Assembly: GCA_038214295.1 (NCBI GenBank)
Contig: JBBQSA010000002.1
Coordinates: 1 to 64,000 of the forward strand
Direction: 5' to 3'
DNA from: SHZI01 sp038214295
Lineage (GTDB): Bacteria; Pseudomonadota; Gammaproteobacteria; Steroidobacterales; GCA-2729495
DNA: 64,000 nucleotides
The translations under genes and the position numbers were made by a program. Positions 27,691-36,355 of the stretch are shown here, in pieces. The notes below the pieces were generated by a model that saw nothing but the letters and a program-made list of their open reading frames with translations, was not told where the DNA came from and ran no database searches. How positions within the stretch are numbered: the first letter of the stretch is position 1; each line of letters opens with the position of its first letter.

Positions 27691-28509
27691 ATGGCGGAAG
27701 CAAAACCTGACGACGCAGCGGCCGCCGAGCCGCTGCCTTTCGTGGCGCCCTGTCGAACCCTGGCGCCCCTCGCTGCTCTGGGGTGGCTCCGCCGGGGCTG
27801 GCAGGACCTGCGGGCTGCGCCGCTCCTCAGCCTGTCCTACGGCCTCTTCACCGCGGTGGTCAGCCTCGCCATGAGCCTTGTCGCGATCCGCTTCGGCGCT
27901 TACTGGCTGCTGCTGGCCGCCCTGTCCGGCTTCGTGTTCATCGGCCCGGTCTTCTGTCTGGGGCTCTACGCGATCAGCGCGCAGCTGGAGCGGGGCCAGC
28001 AGCCGAGCCAGCGGGTCTCACTACGGGAGGCCGGCGTCAGCCGGCTCGGCACAGAGATGGTGTTCGCGCTGATGCTGCTCGTGGTGTTCCTCGTCTGGGC
28101 CCGGGCGGGCTCGATGGTCCATGTGTTCTTTCCGATGGACGCGCAGCCCGAGTTCAGTGACCTCGTCACCTACCTTGGCATCGGCAGCGCCGTCGGCTCA
28201 GTATTTGCCGCCATCACGTTCGCCGCAAGCGCCTTCGCGCTGCCGATGATCATGCACCGGGACGTGGATGCGGTGACCGCGGTGGTCACCAGTATCAACG
28301 CGGTCCTGCGCAACAAGCTGGCCATGGCCGTCTGGGCGGGCATCATCGTGACCGGAGTGGCGCTCGGCTTCCTCACCGGGTTCGTCGGGCTGGTCGTGAC
28401 AATACCGCTGCTCGGCCACGCCACGTGGCACGGGTACCTGGAAACGATTGATGCGAGCGCCTTCCCCCGGCACCAGGAGGGCGTGGCAGCGGCGCCGCGG
28501 CCGCGTTGA
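27691..28509 (+). CDS. DUF2189 family membrane protein
   Basis: 272 residues with six hydrophobic segments. The opening GWLRRGWQDLRAAPLLSLSY and the later GPVFCLGLYAIS and FALPMIMHRDVDAVTAV are typical of DUF2189 inner-membrane proteins, sometimes found near terminal oxidase genes. Its function is not known. A near-consensus ribosome site (AGAGGAG) lies about 10 nt before ATG 27691. Confidence 0.85.
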   Translation: MAEAKPDDAAAAEPLPFVAPCRTLAPLAALGWLRRGWQDLRAAPLLSLSYGLFTAVVSLAMSLVAIRFGAYWLLLAALSGFVFIGPVFCLGLYAISAQLERGQQPSQRVSLREAGVSRLGTEMVFALMLLVVFLVWARAGSMVHVFFPMDAQPEFSDLVTYLGIGSAVGSVFAAITFAASAFALPMIMHRDVDAVTAVVTSINAVLRNKLAMAVWAGIIVTGVALGFLTGFVGLVVTIPLLGHATWHGYLETIDASAFPRHQEGVAAAPRPR

Positions 28510-28610
28510 CGCGCCGCGAATACCGGGCGCAATTCGCCTAAACCGTCACTTTGGCGTTACTCTTGCTGGATATTCAGGAATTCTGTTCCGTCCAGCACCG
28601 GAGACCAGCC

Positions 28611-29378
28611 ATGCGCCATGTATTGACCGCCATCGCCCTCAGCGCCTTCGCCACGCTCGCGCACGCCCAATTCATGCCCGAGAAGCTGAGCCCCATGGGC
28701 GAGAAGATCGAGGCGGCGGTAAAGGGCGATGTCCGTTCGGCCGACGACAAGGCCCGGGACGCCGAGCGCAAGCCGCGCCAGACACTGGAATTCTTCGGCC
28801 TGACCGACAGCATGCGCGTTGTCGAACTGGTGCCAGCCGGCGGCTACTACTCGAAGATCCTTGCCCCGGTACTGGCCGACAAGGGTGAGCTGTACGTCGC
28901 TATCGGCACCCGCACGATCGAACCCATGATCAAGGAAGTGCCCGCGCTCGCCAAGGTCAAGGTGGCCCCGTCGGACGCGAAGATGTCACCGTCAGCCAGC
29001 CAGATGGGCCTGTTCGACCTGGGTGCATTTTCGCTCGGCGTGAAGGATGCGGACCTGGTCCTCACCTTCCGGAACTACCACAACTTCACACCGGACGCCC
29101 GGGCCAGCCTGAACCGCGCGGTCTTTGCCGCGCTGAAGTCCGGGGGCCATTACGGGATCCTTGATCACACCCGCCGGCACAACGAGCCGGGCAACGCCGA
29201 GAACTGGCGGCGGATGGATCCGGTGCTGGTAATCAAGGAAGTGCAGGCCGCCGGTTTCGTACTCGAGGATTTCTCGGCCCTGCACTACACGCCTGACGAC
29301 GAGCTGCGCTACGAAGTCGGGCGGAAGTCGGTCACGGGCAACTCGGACCGCTTCGCGCTCCGCTTCCGCAAGCCCTAG
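28611..29378 (+). CDS. Exported SAM-methyltransferase-like protein (COG4798-type)
   Basis: 255 residues from ATG 28611, with GGAG 7 nt upstream. The signal peptide ends ATLAHAQF (cut after AHA). The methyltransferase-like core has VVELVPAGGYYSKIL (degenerate motif I), LTFRNYHNFTPD, LKSGGHYGILDH and the C-terminal RFALRFRKP. It is a paralogue of the proteins at 7-720 and 11059-11991. It should be periplasmic, which is puzzling for a SAM enzyme. Its TAG overlaps the stop of the convergent lipoprotein gene. Confidence 0.82.
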   Translation: MRHVLTAIALSAFATLAHAQFMPEKLSPMGEKIEAAVKGDVRSADDKARDAERKPRQTLEFFGLTDSMRVVELVPAGGYYSKILAPVLADKGELYVAIGTRTIEPMIKEVPALAKVKVAPSDAKMSPSASQMGLFDLGAFSLGVKDADLVLTFRNYHNFTPDARASLNRAVFAALKSGGHYGILDHTRRHNEPGNAENWRRMDPVLVIKEVQAAGFVLEDFSALHYTPDDELRYEVGRKSVTGNSDRFALRFRKP

Positions 29379-29815
29379 TAGCGGGTCGCCTCGCCCACCT
29401 CGACGCCCAGACTGTATTCCTGGCGCGTGCCGTGGCCGGTGCCAGACGGGAAGGTAATCACCCCGTCGGGCAGCAGCACGGCGTTGTCCTTCAGGGTGAT
29501 CCAGCGGCCATCGAAGCCCTCGTAGGCAGGCAGCGTCGCAACGGCAGGCTCGGTGTACTCGGAGCGGAGCTCGGTCTGGTTCCAGGTTCGCTGGCGGAGC
29601 ACGTAGGGTCCCTCCGCGATGACAGCGCCGGTCGTCTCGAAATAGGCCCGGCAGGTGAAGCGCAAGGCGGCTGCGGGGACGGGCTGGCAGTCGAGCCAGG
29701 TGCCCCCCTCGATCGTGCCTGCCCACCGGGCCGTGGCCGGTACCGCGGCGGGCCGGGGCGGACCGGACCCGAAGCCGCACGCGGCCAGGGCACAGCCAGC
29801 GCCCAGCAGCAGCAT
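29375..29815 (-). CDS. Small lipoprotein of unknown function
   Basis: 146 residues. The start MLLLGAGCALAAC gives a short signal ending in a lipobox (LAAC, Cys13). The mature part is a small, probably beta-rich domain with two further cysteines. It has no recognised family. It shares its stop region with the convergent methyltransferase-like gene and lies 13 bp after glutathione peroxidase on the same strand, probably in one transcript. Confidence 0.65.
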   Translation of the reverse strand: MLLLGAGCALAACGFGSGPPRPAAVPATARWAGTIEGGTWLDCQPVPAAALRFTCRAYFETTGAVIAEGPYVLRQRTWNQTELRSEYTEPAVATLPAYEGFDGRWITLKDNAVLLPDGVITFPSGTGHGTRQEYSLGVEVGEATRY

Positions 29816-29828
29816 CCACCGTCGGGGT

Positions 29829-30299
29829 TCAGAGCAGATCCGCTATGTCCTGCAGCAAGCCCTTGTCGTCCGGCGGCGTGGCGGGCGGATAGCGCTTGAC
29901 CACCCTGCCCTCGCGGTCGATGAGGAACTTCTGGAAGTTCCACTCGATGTCGCCGGGAAACGCCGTCGTCAGCCACTGATAGACCGGGTGACGGCCGGCA
30001 CCGTTGACCTCGAGCTTCTTCGCCAGGGGAAACGTCACGGCGTAGTTCGTCGCGCAGAAGCTGACGATTTCCTGCTCCGTGCCCGGCTCCTGGCCACCGA
30101 ACTGGTTGCACGGAAAGCCGACTACCGCAAAGCCCTCGCCACCGAGTTCCCCGTGGAGCTTCTCGAGGCCCTGGTACTGGGGCGTGAGGCCACACCGGCT
30201 CGCGACGTTCACAGCCAGCACGACCTTGCCCTTCAGATCGGGAACCAGGTTGCCGGAGCCGTCGATCCGGTCCACGGTGAAGTCCTGCAGGGTACTCAT
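29829..30299 (-). CDS. Glutathione peroxidase family protein
   Basis: 156 residues from ATG 30299. The peroxidatic site is VNVASRCGLTPQYQGL, with Cys in place of selenocysteine. Gln and Trp partners are in GFPCNQFGGQEPG and WNFQKFLID. Bacterial Cys-type enzymes of this family mostly reduce peroxides with thioredoxin. It is followed by the small lipoprotein and preceded by two thioredoxin-like iron-sulfur genes, suggesting a redox operon. Confidence 0.93.
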   Translation of the reverse strand: MSTLQDFTVDRIDGSGNLVPDLKGKVVLAVNVASRCGLTPQYQGLEKLHGELGGEGFAVVGFPCNQFGGQEPGTEQEIVSFCATNYAVTFPLAKKLEVNGAGRHPVYQWLTTAFPGDIEWNFQKFLIDREGRVVKRYPPATPPDDKGLLQDIADLL

Positions 30300-30319
30300 G
30301 GTGCCTTCTCCTTTGCTGA

Positions 30320-30793
30320 TCAGGCGCGGGCCCGGCCCAGGGCCTCTGCCTGCTGTTCCGGCGTGAGCTTCTCTGCGCAGCAATCGGTGGCTGCCACGAT
30401 ATGCGCCGGCACGGCAGTAACGGGCTGGGGCCGCCCCCGCATGACGAACCGCTCCAGCGGCTTGCCCAGCAGGATCTGCTGCTCGATGAACTCGGAGATG
30501 TGTTCCGGCTGCAGGCCGTCGTACCAGACCCCGTCCGGGTGCACGACGAGCACCGGCCCACTGATCCCGGGCTGCCGGCACTGCATGATATTGATCTTCA
30601 CACTGGCCATGAGCCGCCGCTTTGCGAGTTCCTGGCGCAGGGCGCCCGCGAGCGCCGCATTACCGTGGGCCTCGCACCCGCAGAAGTCCTTGCCGTCGGT
30701 GCACAGGAAGATGTGAAAACGCAGCTTGTCGAGGACTTTAGGGGCGGAGTCCTCGAAGGGCTGGGCAACGCAATGCTCGTGTTCGCTGGCCAT
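30320..30793 (-). CDS. Thioredoxin-like [2Fe-2S] ferredoxin, first of two
   Basis: 157 residues. The fold resembles (2Fe-2S) ferredoxins with a thioredoxin fold: FHIFLCTDGKDFCGC (Cys31, 38, 40), then MQCRQPGISGPVLVVHPDG (Cys72). The second cysteine of the usual CxxxC pair is absent, so cluster ligation differs or Cys38/40 compensate. It lies 3 bp downstream of a paralogue and 20 bp upstream of glutathione peroxidase. An electron-transfer role is inferred. Confidence 0.75.
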   Translation of the reverse strand: MASEHEHCVAQPFEDSAPKVLDKLRFHIFLCTDGKDFCGCEAHGNAALAGALRQELAKRRLMASVKINIMQCRQPGISGPVLVVHPDGVWYDGLQPEHISEFIEQQILLGKPLERFVMRGRPQPVTAVPAHIVAATDCCAEKLTPEQQAEALGRARA

Positions 30794-30796
30794 CGC

Positions 30797-31267
30797 TCAG
30801 GCTCCTGCGGCGCTTGCCGCCGGACGGGGCGGCGCCGCCGGCACGCCGGCGCCCGTCGGCGGATTCACCCGGCGGTGGATGAGCTCCATGACCGGCTTGC
30901 CGCCAATGATGTGCTGCTCCAGGACCTTCTCCGCATCGGCCATCTCGCGGATCCGGTACCAGATGCCATCCGGGTAGATCATCACCACGCAACCGTAGGC
31001 GTGTTGGGCGATGCAGGCGTTGGGACTGACCACCACGTCGCTGATGCCGGCAGCCTGCAGACGCTGCTGGTACATCTCGTAGATGCCGCCGCCCATGGTC
31101 AGGCCGCAGTGGAGGCCCCGGTGGCCATCCGCATGCTCCTCCGCCGGGGCATTGCGGAATCTCGCCTGCTCCTCCGGAGTCATCGCGGCGACCTGGGCCG
31201 CCTTCTTGGCAATCGTCCGGGTCCAATGGTCTCCATATTCCGTGGTGCAGACAAAAACGTGGCGCAT
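30797..31267 (-). CDS. Thioredoxin-like [2Fe-2S] ferredoxin, second of two
   Basis: 156 residues. Candidate ligands are Cys7, Cys54, Cys85 and Cys93 (FVCTTEYG, LHCGLTMGGG, NACIAQHAYGC), followed by VVMIYPDGIWYRI, as in this ferredoxin family. An insertion of about 30 residues separates the first two cysteines. It is a paralogue of the next gene downstream, and both keep the YPDG-W-Y element and LLGKP/IIGGKP. It heads a likely four-gene operon with glutathione peroxidase and a lipoprotein. Confidence 0.75.
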   Translation of the reverse strand: MRHVFVCTTEYGDHWTRTIAKKAAQVAAMTPEEQARFRNAPAEEHADGHRGLHCGLTMGGGIYEMYQQRLQAAGISDVVVSPNACIAQHAYGCVVMIYPDGIWYRIREMADAEKVLEQHIIGGKPVMELIHRRVNPPTGAGVPAAPPRPAASAAGA

Positions 31268-31340
31268 GGCAGGATTCCCTGTAGGTATTCAGCGGACTGT
31301 TCGCCGGATAGTAAACGATCGGCGCTAGAATGCCGCCCGC

Positions 31341-31895
31341 ATGAACTACTGCAGCAACTGCGCCCAGCCCGTTACTACCGCGGTCCCCGAGGGGGACAAC
31401 CGCCCACGGGCGGTCTGTTCCTCCTGCGGGACCGTCCACTATGTGAACCCAAAGCTCGTGGTCGGCTGCGTGCCGGTCCACGAGGGCCAAATCCTGCTAT
31501 GCCGCAGGGCCATCGAGCCCCGCCTGGGCTTCTGGACCGTGCCCGCCGGCTTTATGGAACTCGGCGAAACGCTGGGCGAGGCCGCGCTTCGCGAGACCTG
31601 GGAAGAGGCCCTGGCACGGGTCCAGCTGGGCGCCCTGTTCTCGATCGTCGATGTCGTGCATGCCGGGCAGGTCCACGTCTTTTTCCGGGCCCGGCTGGCC
31701 AAGGCGGAATTCGGCGCCGGATCCGAGACACTGGAGACCAGGCTGTTCCGCCCGGAGGACATCCCCTGGTCGGAGCTCGCCTTTCCGAGTATCCGGATTG
31801 CGCTGGAGCAGTATCTGGAGGACGAAAAGTCGGGAAATGCGCAAGTGCGGCTCTCCGCCGCACCCAGGATGCGGCTCGGCCCGCCGCCAGCCTAG
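31341..31895 (+). CDS. Nudix hydrolase with N-terminal zinc ribbon
   Basis: 184 residues. A zinc ribbon CSNC...CSSC (Cys4, 7, 26, 29) precedes a Nudix fold with the box GFMELGETLGEAALRETWEE. The glycine usual near the end of the box is replaced (EEALA). This architecture is like the NADH-pyrophosphatase-related family. The substrate is probably a nucleoside diphosphate derivative, not specified. It is divergent from the ferredoxin operon. Confidence 0.88.
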   Translation: MNYCSNCAQPVTTAVPEGDNRPRAVCSSCGTVHYVNPKLVVGCVPVHEGQILLCRRAIEPRLGFWTVPAGFMELGETLGEAALRETWEEALARVQLGALFSIVDVVHAGQVHVFFRARLAKAEFGAGSETLETRLFRPEDIPWSELAFPSIRIALEQYLEDEKSGNAQVRLSAAPRMRLGPPPA

Positions 31896-31948
31896 TCAGA
31901 CGCACCCTGAATCACTAAAGTAACGCCCCCTGCAGGAGTCCGAAGACC

Positions 31949-32272
31949 ATGACTTTCGTCGTTACCGAAAACTGCATCAAGTGCAAGTACATGGACTGCG
32001 TGGAGGTGTGCCCCGTGGACTGCTTCCACGAGGGGCCGAACATGCTTGTCATCGATCCGGACGAGTGCATCGATTGCACGCTCTGCGAGCCCGAGTGCCC
32101 GGTTGAGGCGATCTTCTCCGAAGACGAAGTACCCGCCGCCCAGAAGGATTTCACCAAGCTCAACGCCGAGCTCGCGAAGGGTTGGCCGGTGATCACCGAG
32201 GCGGGCACGCCGCCCGCGGACGCCGACCAGTGGGCCAAGGTCGAGGGCAAGCGCCAGCACCTGGAGCGCTAG
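31949..32272 (+). CDS. fdxA: 7Fe ferredoxin (3Fe-4S/4Fe-4S)
   Basis: 107 residues, the standard FdxA length. Cysteine motifs CIKCKYMDCVEVCPVDC and CIDCTLCEPECPVEAI hold a 3Fe-4S and a 4Fe-4S cluster. The C-terminal acidic tail (GWPVITEAG) is family-typical. Cytosolic electron carrier. Its stop is followed directly by a 16-bp tandem repeat. Confidence 0.95.
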   Translation: MTFVVTENCIKCKYMDCVEVCPVDCFHEGPNMLVIDPDECIDCTLCEPECPVEAIFSEDEVPAAQKDFTKLNAELAKGWPVITEAGTPPADADQWAKVEGKRQHLER

Positions 32273-32273
32273 C

Positions 32274-32337
32274 CGCTCAGGCATCGGCTCGCTCAGGCAC
32301 CGACCCGCTCAGGCACCGGCCCGCTCAGGCACCGACC
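32274..32337. repeat. Four tandem 16-bp repeats
   Basis: Units CGCTCAGGCAYCGRCY start at 32274, 32290, 32306 and 32322 with no gaps. Units 2 and 4 are identical. They fill the gap between the convergent fdxA and dsbC stops and form no clear hairpin. Confidence 0.92.
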
Positions 32338-32348
32338 AGGGTCGCGGG

Positions 32349-33128
32349 CTAGTTCTTCGCGACCTTCGTTTGCGCGATGTACTTGGACAGTTCCGCGGGA
32401 TCCAGATAACCGCCGATCAGCTCGCCTGAATCCAGGACGATCGCCGGGGTACCCTGCAGTCCGAAATCCTTGCCGATGTTGTAGTGCTGGGCCACCGAGT
32501 TCGGCTGACAGGGTTTTTCCTTAGAGACCTCGCCGAGCTTTGCCCGGGTGAGAGCTGTGCGGCGGTCCTTGGCACAGGCGACCTGCTCGGCCTTCGTCCA
32601 GCTCTCGGTGCCCGGCCCGCTGCGGGGGAAGAACATGTACCGCACCTTGATACCCCGGGCGTTGTAGTCCGCGATCTGCTTGTGCAGCTTGCGGCAGTAG
32701 CCACAGTCGATGTCGGTGAACACCGTGATGGTGCTGGTGGGATTCGGGGGCGAAAACACCACCATGCTGGCTTCGCTCACCCCGGCCAGCACGTCGCGGC
32801 GCACGCCCTCGCGCCGGCTCTCCGTCAGGTTCTGTTCGGTATCCAGGTCGATGATCTCGCCCTGCATCAGGTAGCGGCCATCGGCGGAGACATAGGCGAT
32901 CTTCGAGCCCAGGCGAATCTCGAAGAGCCCCGCCACGGGCGACTGGGCAATCTGCTCCTGGCGGACCTCGGGGAACTTGGCCGCAATGGCCGCGCGCGGG
33001 TCGGCAGCGGCTGCCGCCGTGGCAACCGCGGCGGACTGGGACGTGGACTGGGGCGCAGGCTGGGTTGCAGCAGGCAGTGCGACCAACAGGCCGAGCGTCA
33101 GGACGGACAGGACATTGCGGAAGAGCAT
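32349..33128 (-). CDS. dsbC: Thiol:disulfide interchange protein DsbC
   Basis: 259 residues. ATG 33128 is preferred to GTG 33137 because an AAGG lies about 9 nt upstream of the ATG. The signal peptide is MLFRNVLSVLTLGLLVALPA. The N-terminal dimerisation domain is followed by a thioredoxin fold with CGYC (TDIDCGYCRKLH) and the cis-Pro loop QGTPAIVLDSG. It isomerises disulfides in the periplasm. An extra Cys pair (VACAKD, KPCQPN) matches the structural disulfide of DsbC. Confidence 0.93.
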   Translation of the reverse strand: MLFRNVLSVLTLGLLVALPAATQPAPQSTSQSAAVATAAAAADPRAAIAAKFPEVRQEQIAQSPVAGLFEIRLGSKIAYVSADGRYLMQGEIIDLDTEQNLTESRREGVRRDVLAGVSEASMVVFSPPNPTSTITVFTDIDCGYCRKLHKQIADYNARGIKVRYMFFPRSGPGTESWTKAEQVACAKDRRTALTRAKLGEVSKEKPCQPNSVAQHYNIGKDFGLQGTPAIVLDSGELIGGYLDPAELSKYIAQTKVAKN

Positions 33129-33254
33129 GGTCAGCACCTTGGAGGGTCAGGCCAGGACGGTTGACGTTTTGACCGGCCGGACCCATCGGGGTTCAGTCCG
33201 CGCCGCGAGCGGCCGGAATGGTAGCACGCAGTCCGGGGCGGACTGGCCGGCGGA

Positions 33255-34193
33255 TCAGCCCCTGGGGTGGTGCTGGGCGTGCAGTTCCTTCATGCGCTCC
33301 CGGGCCACGTGGGTGTAGATCTGCGTGGTCGACAGGTCGCTGTGGCCAAGCAGCATCTGGACGACCCGGAGGTCGGCGCCATTGTTCAGCAGGTGCGTGG
33401 CAAAGGCGTGACGCAGGGTATGGGGCGACAGCTTGCCGTCGATGTCAGCCTTCTTAGCGTAGCGCTTGATGATGTGCCAGAACGCCTGGCGGGTCATGCG
33501 GTCACCGCGCCGGGTTGGAAACAGGTACTCGCTCTGCCGCTCCAGCAGGATTTCGACCCGCGGACCAGCTATGAATTCCCGCACCCAGCGCTGGGACTCC
33601 TCGCCGAGCGGGATGAGGCGCTCGCGATCGCCCTTGCCGCGGATCCGGAGCACGCCCTGGTTCAGGTTGACCTGGTTCTGCTTCAGGTTGATCAGTTCCG
33701 AAACGCGCAGACCGGTCGCGTAGAGAACCTCGAGCATCGCCCGGTCGCGGTGCCCCAGCGGGTCCGAAATCTCCGGTGCCGCAAGCAGCGACTCCACCTC
33801 GGATTCCGTGAGAGACTTCGGCAGCGAGCGGCCGATCTTCGGCATTTCGATCTTGACGGTCGGGTCTTCCTGGATCACGCCCTCGCGAAGCAGAAAGCGG
33901 TAGAAACGGCGGAAGCTGGAGAGCTGGCGGGCCGTGGAGCGCGGCTTGGCCCCCTCCTTCGCCCGGTAGGCGATGAACGCCAGCAGGTCAACGCGGGTGG
34001 CGTACATCAGGCTGGTATCACGCTGGGCGAGCCAGCGCTGCAAGGCCATGAGGTCGGCCCGGTACGCACCGAGCGTGTTCGTCGACAGGCCCCGTTCCAT
34101 CCAGATGGCATCGAGGAACTTGTCGATGATTCCCTCGGACGAGGTCGGCGTCGAGCCGCTGCTCGTGACGCGATTGACGGACGCAGGTGACAT
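33255..34193 (-). CDS. xerD: Site-specific tyrosine recombinase XerD
   Basis: 312 residues from ATG 34193. The catalytic set is visible: Arg in LYATGLRVSELINLK, Lys in RIRGKGDRERLIP, His/Arg in SPHTLRHAFATHLLNNGADL, His in LLGHSDLSTTQIYTHV and the Tyr in the same motif. Length and sequence fit XerD, which resolves chromosome dimers at dif with XerC. No dif-like site was seen in the window. Confidence 0.95.
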   Translation of the reverse strand: MSPASVNRVTSSGSTPTSSEGIIDKFLDAIWMERGLSTNTLGAYRADLMALQRWLAQRDTSLMYATRVDLLAFIAYRAKEGAKPRSTARQLSSFRRFYRFLLREGVIQEDPTVKIEMPKIGRSLPKSLTESEVESLLAAPEISDPLGHRDRAMLEVLYATGLRVSELINLKQNQVNLNQGVLRIRGKGDRERLIPLGEESQRWVREFIAGPRVEILLERQSEYLFPTRRGDRMTRQAFWHIIKRYAKKADIDGKLSPHTLRHAFATHLLNNGADLRVVQMLLGHSDLSTTQIYTHVARERMKELHAQHHPRG

Positions 34194-34315
34194 TACTGGT
34201 TCAGTCCCGTTCCTTTGACGAGGTGGGAGTATGGTGGCGGCAGCTTTTTGCCGGCGTGACCACACTCACAACTTATGATGAATTACATATACTTACGATT
34301 TAACTAAACGACCGG
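34194..34315. promoter_or_regulatory. Divergent intergenic region between xerD and plsC
   Basis: 122 bp. The plsC side is a conspicuous AT-rich island (34268-34310) in a GC-rich genome, with TATACT at 34288-34293 as a candidate -10 box for plsC. No convincing -35 hexamer was seen. Confidence 0.35.
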
Positions 34316-35050
34316 ATGCAGCACCCGTTTCGACACGCAGTCCGGCGCCTCTTTGGCGTCTATGCCGTTGCCGTGTTTTTCCTGATGGCGCTGATAACGC
34401 TGGCCTTGCTGGCCCTGATACCCCGGCTGCCGAACCGGCGCCGTGTCGCGCGCCGCACTGCCGCGAGTGTGTTTCGTCTCACGCGGACCAGGATGGTGGT
34501 CCGGGGATTGAGTCACATTCCTCCCGAGCCCTGCATTATCGTTGCCAACCACTCCAGCTACCTGGATGGACCCATCCTCACGGCGGCGTTGCCCCCCCGC
34601 TTCGGCTTTGTCATCAAGCGGGAAATGACCCAGGTTCCCCTGGCGCACTACCTGCTTAGACGTATTGGGTCAGAGTTCGTGGAACGCAAGGATGCACACA
34701 AGAGCGCTGCTGACGCGCGGCGATTGTTGCAGCGAGCCCGCGCGCAGGAGTCCCTCGCCTTCTTTCCGGAGGGCACTTTCACGCCGGAACCCGGCCTGCG
34801 GCGCTTTCACAGCGGGGCCTTTGCTGCGGCGATCAAGGGGCAGGTGCCCGTCGTACCCGTCGTGATCCGGGGTAGCAGGCGCATGCTGCCGGCGGCGCGG
34901 CTGCTGCCGGTACCCGGCCAGCTCGAGGTCATCATAAGGCCCGCACTGCAGCCCTTGCCCACGGACACGGCGGCCACGCTGCTCGAACGTGCGCGGTGCA
35001 GTATTCTGGCCGATCTCGACGAACCCGACCTGCACAGTCCTCCCGGCTGA
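34316..35050 (+). CDS. plsC: 1-acyl-sn-glycerol-3-phosphate acyltransferase family protein
   Basis: 244 residues. An N-terminal membrane anchor (about 14-36) precedes the acyltransferase motifs NHSSYLDG (HX4D), then FPEGTFTPEPGL and VPVVPVVIRGSR. It makes phosphatidic acid or acylates a related lipid at the inner membrane. A single copy here cannot be told apart from ornithine-lipid (OlsA-type) acyltransferases by eye. Confidence 0.88.
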   Translation: MQHPFRHAVRRLFGVYAVAVFFLMALITLALLALIPRLPNRRRVARRTAASVFRLTRTRMVVRGLSHIPPEPCIIVANHSSYLDGPILTAALPPRFGFVIKREMTQVPLAHYLLRRIGSEFVERKDAHKSAADARRLLQRARAQESLAFFPEGTFTPEPGLRRFHSGAFAAAIKGQVPVVPVVIRGSRRMLPAARLLPVPGQLEVIIRPALQPLPTDTAATLLERARCSILADLDEPDLHSPPG

Positions 35051-35170
35051 AGATCAGGAACTGCCGGGACTTGGGCGACATAAGTGCTCGCCGGGTCGCT
35101 TGGCTCCGCGGCTTTTGCATCGCATAATCCGGAGCACTTCCGGCCCCGCCGGCTTGCGAGGAGTGCCATC

Positions 35171-36352
35171 TTGCCCCCTGATTCCGTCGTTATTGTTGCC
35201 GCCCGCCGGACCGCCATCGGCTCGTTCCAGGGCGCCCTGAGCGCTGTTTCCGCGCCCCAGCTCTTCGCAGCGGCCGCTCGCGCGTGCCTGGAGGACTCGG
35301 GTATCGCCGGCGGTGACGTCAGCGAGTCCCTGGTGGGGGTCGTTCTCCAGGCCGGCCTCGGCCAGGCGCCGGCGCGTCAGGCCAGCCTGGCCGCCGGGCT
35401 GCCGGTGTCCGTGCCCACCACCACCATCAACAAGGTGTGTGGCTCCGGCATGAAAACCGTCCACTTGGGCGCGGACCTGATTCGCGGCGGCAGTGCGGCG
35501 GTCGTTCTGGCCGGAGGCATGGAGTCCATGAGCAACGCGCCGTACCTTCTTCCCAAGGCCCGCAGCGGCTACCGCATGGGCCACCAGGAGGTGCTGGATC
35601 ACATGTTCTATGACGGCCTGCAGAACCCCTACGACGGTCAGATGATGGGTTTCTTCGCCGAGGCCACGGCCAGGGCCTACGGCTTCTCCCGGGAAGAGCA
35701 GGACGATTTCGCCATCGAATCGGTCAAGCGCGCCCTGGCAGCCGGCCAGGCCGGCGCCTTTCGCGGCGAGATCGCACCGGTAACGGTGAAGAGCCGCTCG
35801 GGCGAGACAGTCATAACTGAAGACGAGGAACCCGGCCGGTGCGACCTGAAGCGGATTACTGCCATGCGCCCGGCGTTCGCCAAGGACGGGACCGTGACGG
35901 CGGCGACCTCCTCCTCGATTTCCGACGGCGCCGCCGCCATCCTCCTGACGAGCGCGGCCGAGGCCCAGCGCCGCGGACTCAAGCCGCTGGCGCGCATCGT
36001 CGCCCAGGTGAGCCACGCCCAGGAACCCGAGTGGTTCACGACCGCGCCGGGTCCCGCCTTGCAGAAGCTGCTCAAGACCTGCAGCTGGCAGGTGGCCGAC
36101 GTTGACCTCTTTGAAATCAACGAGGCGTTCGCCTGTGTGACCCTGGCGGCCATGCGCGACGTCGGTATTCCGCACGACCGGGTGAATGTGCATGGCGGCG
36201 CCTGCGCCCTCGGCCATCCCATCGGCGCCACCGGTACGCGTCTGCTCGTCACCCTGATCAACGCGTTGAAGCAGCGGGGCGGCAAGCGCGGGGTCGCCTC
36301 GGCCTGCATCGGTGGTGGCGAGGCCATCGCCACAGCCATCGAACTGCTGTAG
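35171..36352 (+). CDS. Acetyl-CoA C-acetyltransferase (thiolase)
   Basis: 393 residues. TTG 35171 is chosen as start because GAGGAG (35158-35163) lies 7 nt upstream and the protein then begins MPPDSVVIVAARRTAIGSF, as in the family. An upstream in-frame extension is possible. The catalytic Cys is in TTINKVCGSGMKTVH, the His in VHGGACALGHPIGATG and the second Cys in ASACIGGGEA. It could be biosynthetic (PhaA/AtoB) or degradative. It ends 3 bp before a REP palindrome. Confidence 0.92.
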   Translation: MPPDSVVIVAARRTAIGSFQGALSAVSAPQLFAAAARACLEDSGIAGGDVSESLVGVVLQAGLGQAPARQASLAAGLPVSVPTTTINKVCGSGMKTVHLGADLIRGGSAAVVLAGGMESMSNAPYLLPKARSGYRMGHQEVLDHMFYDGLQNPYDGQMMGFFAEATARAYGFSREEQDDFAIESVKRALAAGQAGAFRGEIAPVTVKSRSGETVITEDEEPGRCDLKRITAMRPAFAKDGTVTAATSSSISDGAAAILLTSAAEAQRRGLKPLARIVAQVSHAQEPEWFTTAPGPALQKLLKTCSWQVADVDLFEINEAFACVTLAAMRDVGIPHDRVNVHGGACALGHPIGATGTRLLVTLINALKQRGGKRGVASACIGGGEAIATAIELL

Positions 36353-36355
36353 GAG

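Noticed and set aside
30797..32272. A possible CRISPR or phage island, because of small genes and repeats
   Set aside because: The only repeat there is the contiguous 16-bp tandem with no spacers. The genes are ordinary chromosomal ones.
33231..33248. A CAGTCCG/CGGACTG hairpin as a terminator of xerD
   Set aside because: Short stem, loop of 3 and no T-run on either strand.
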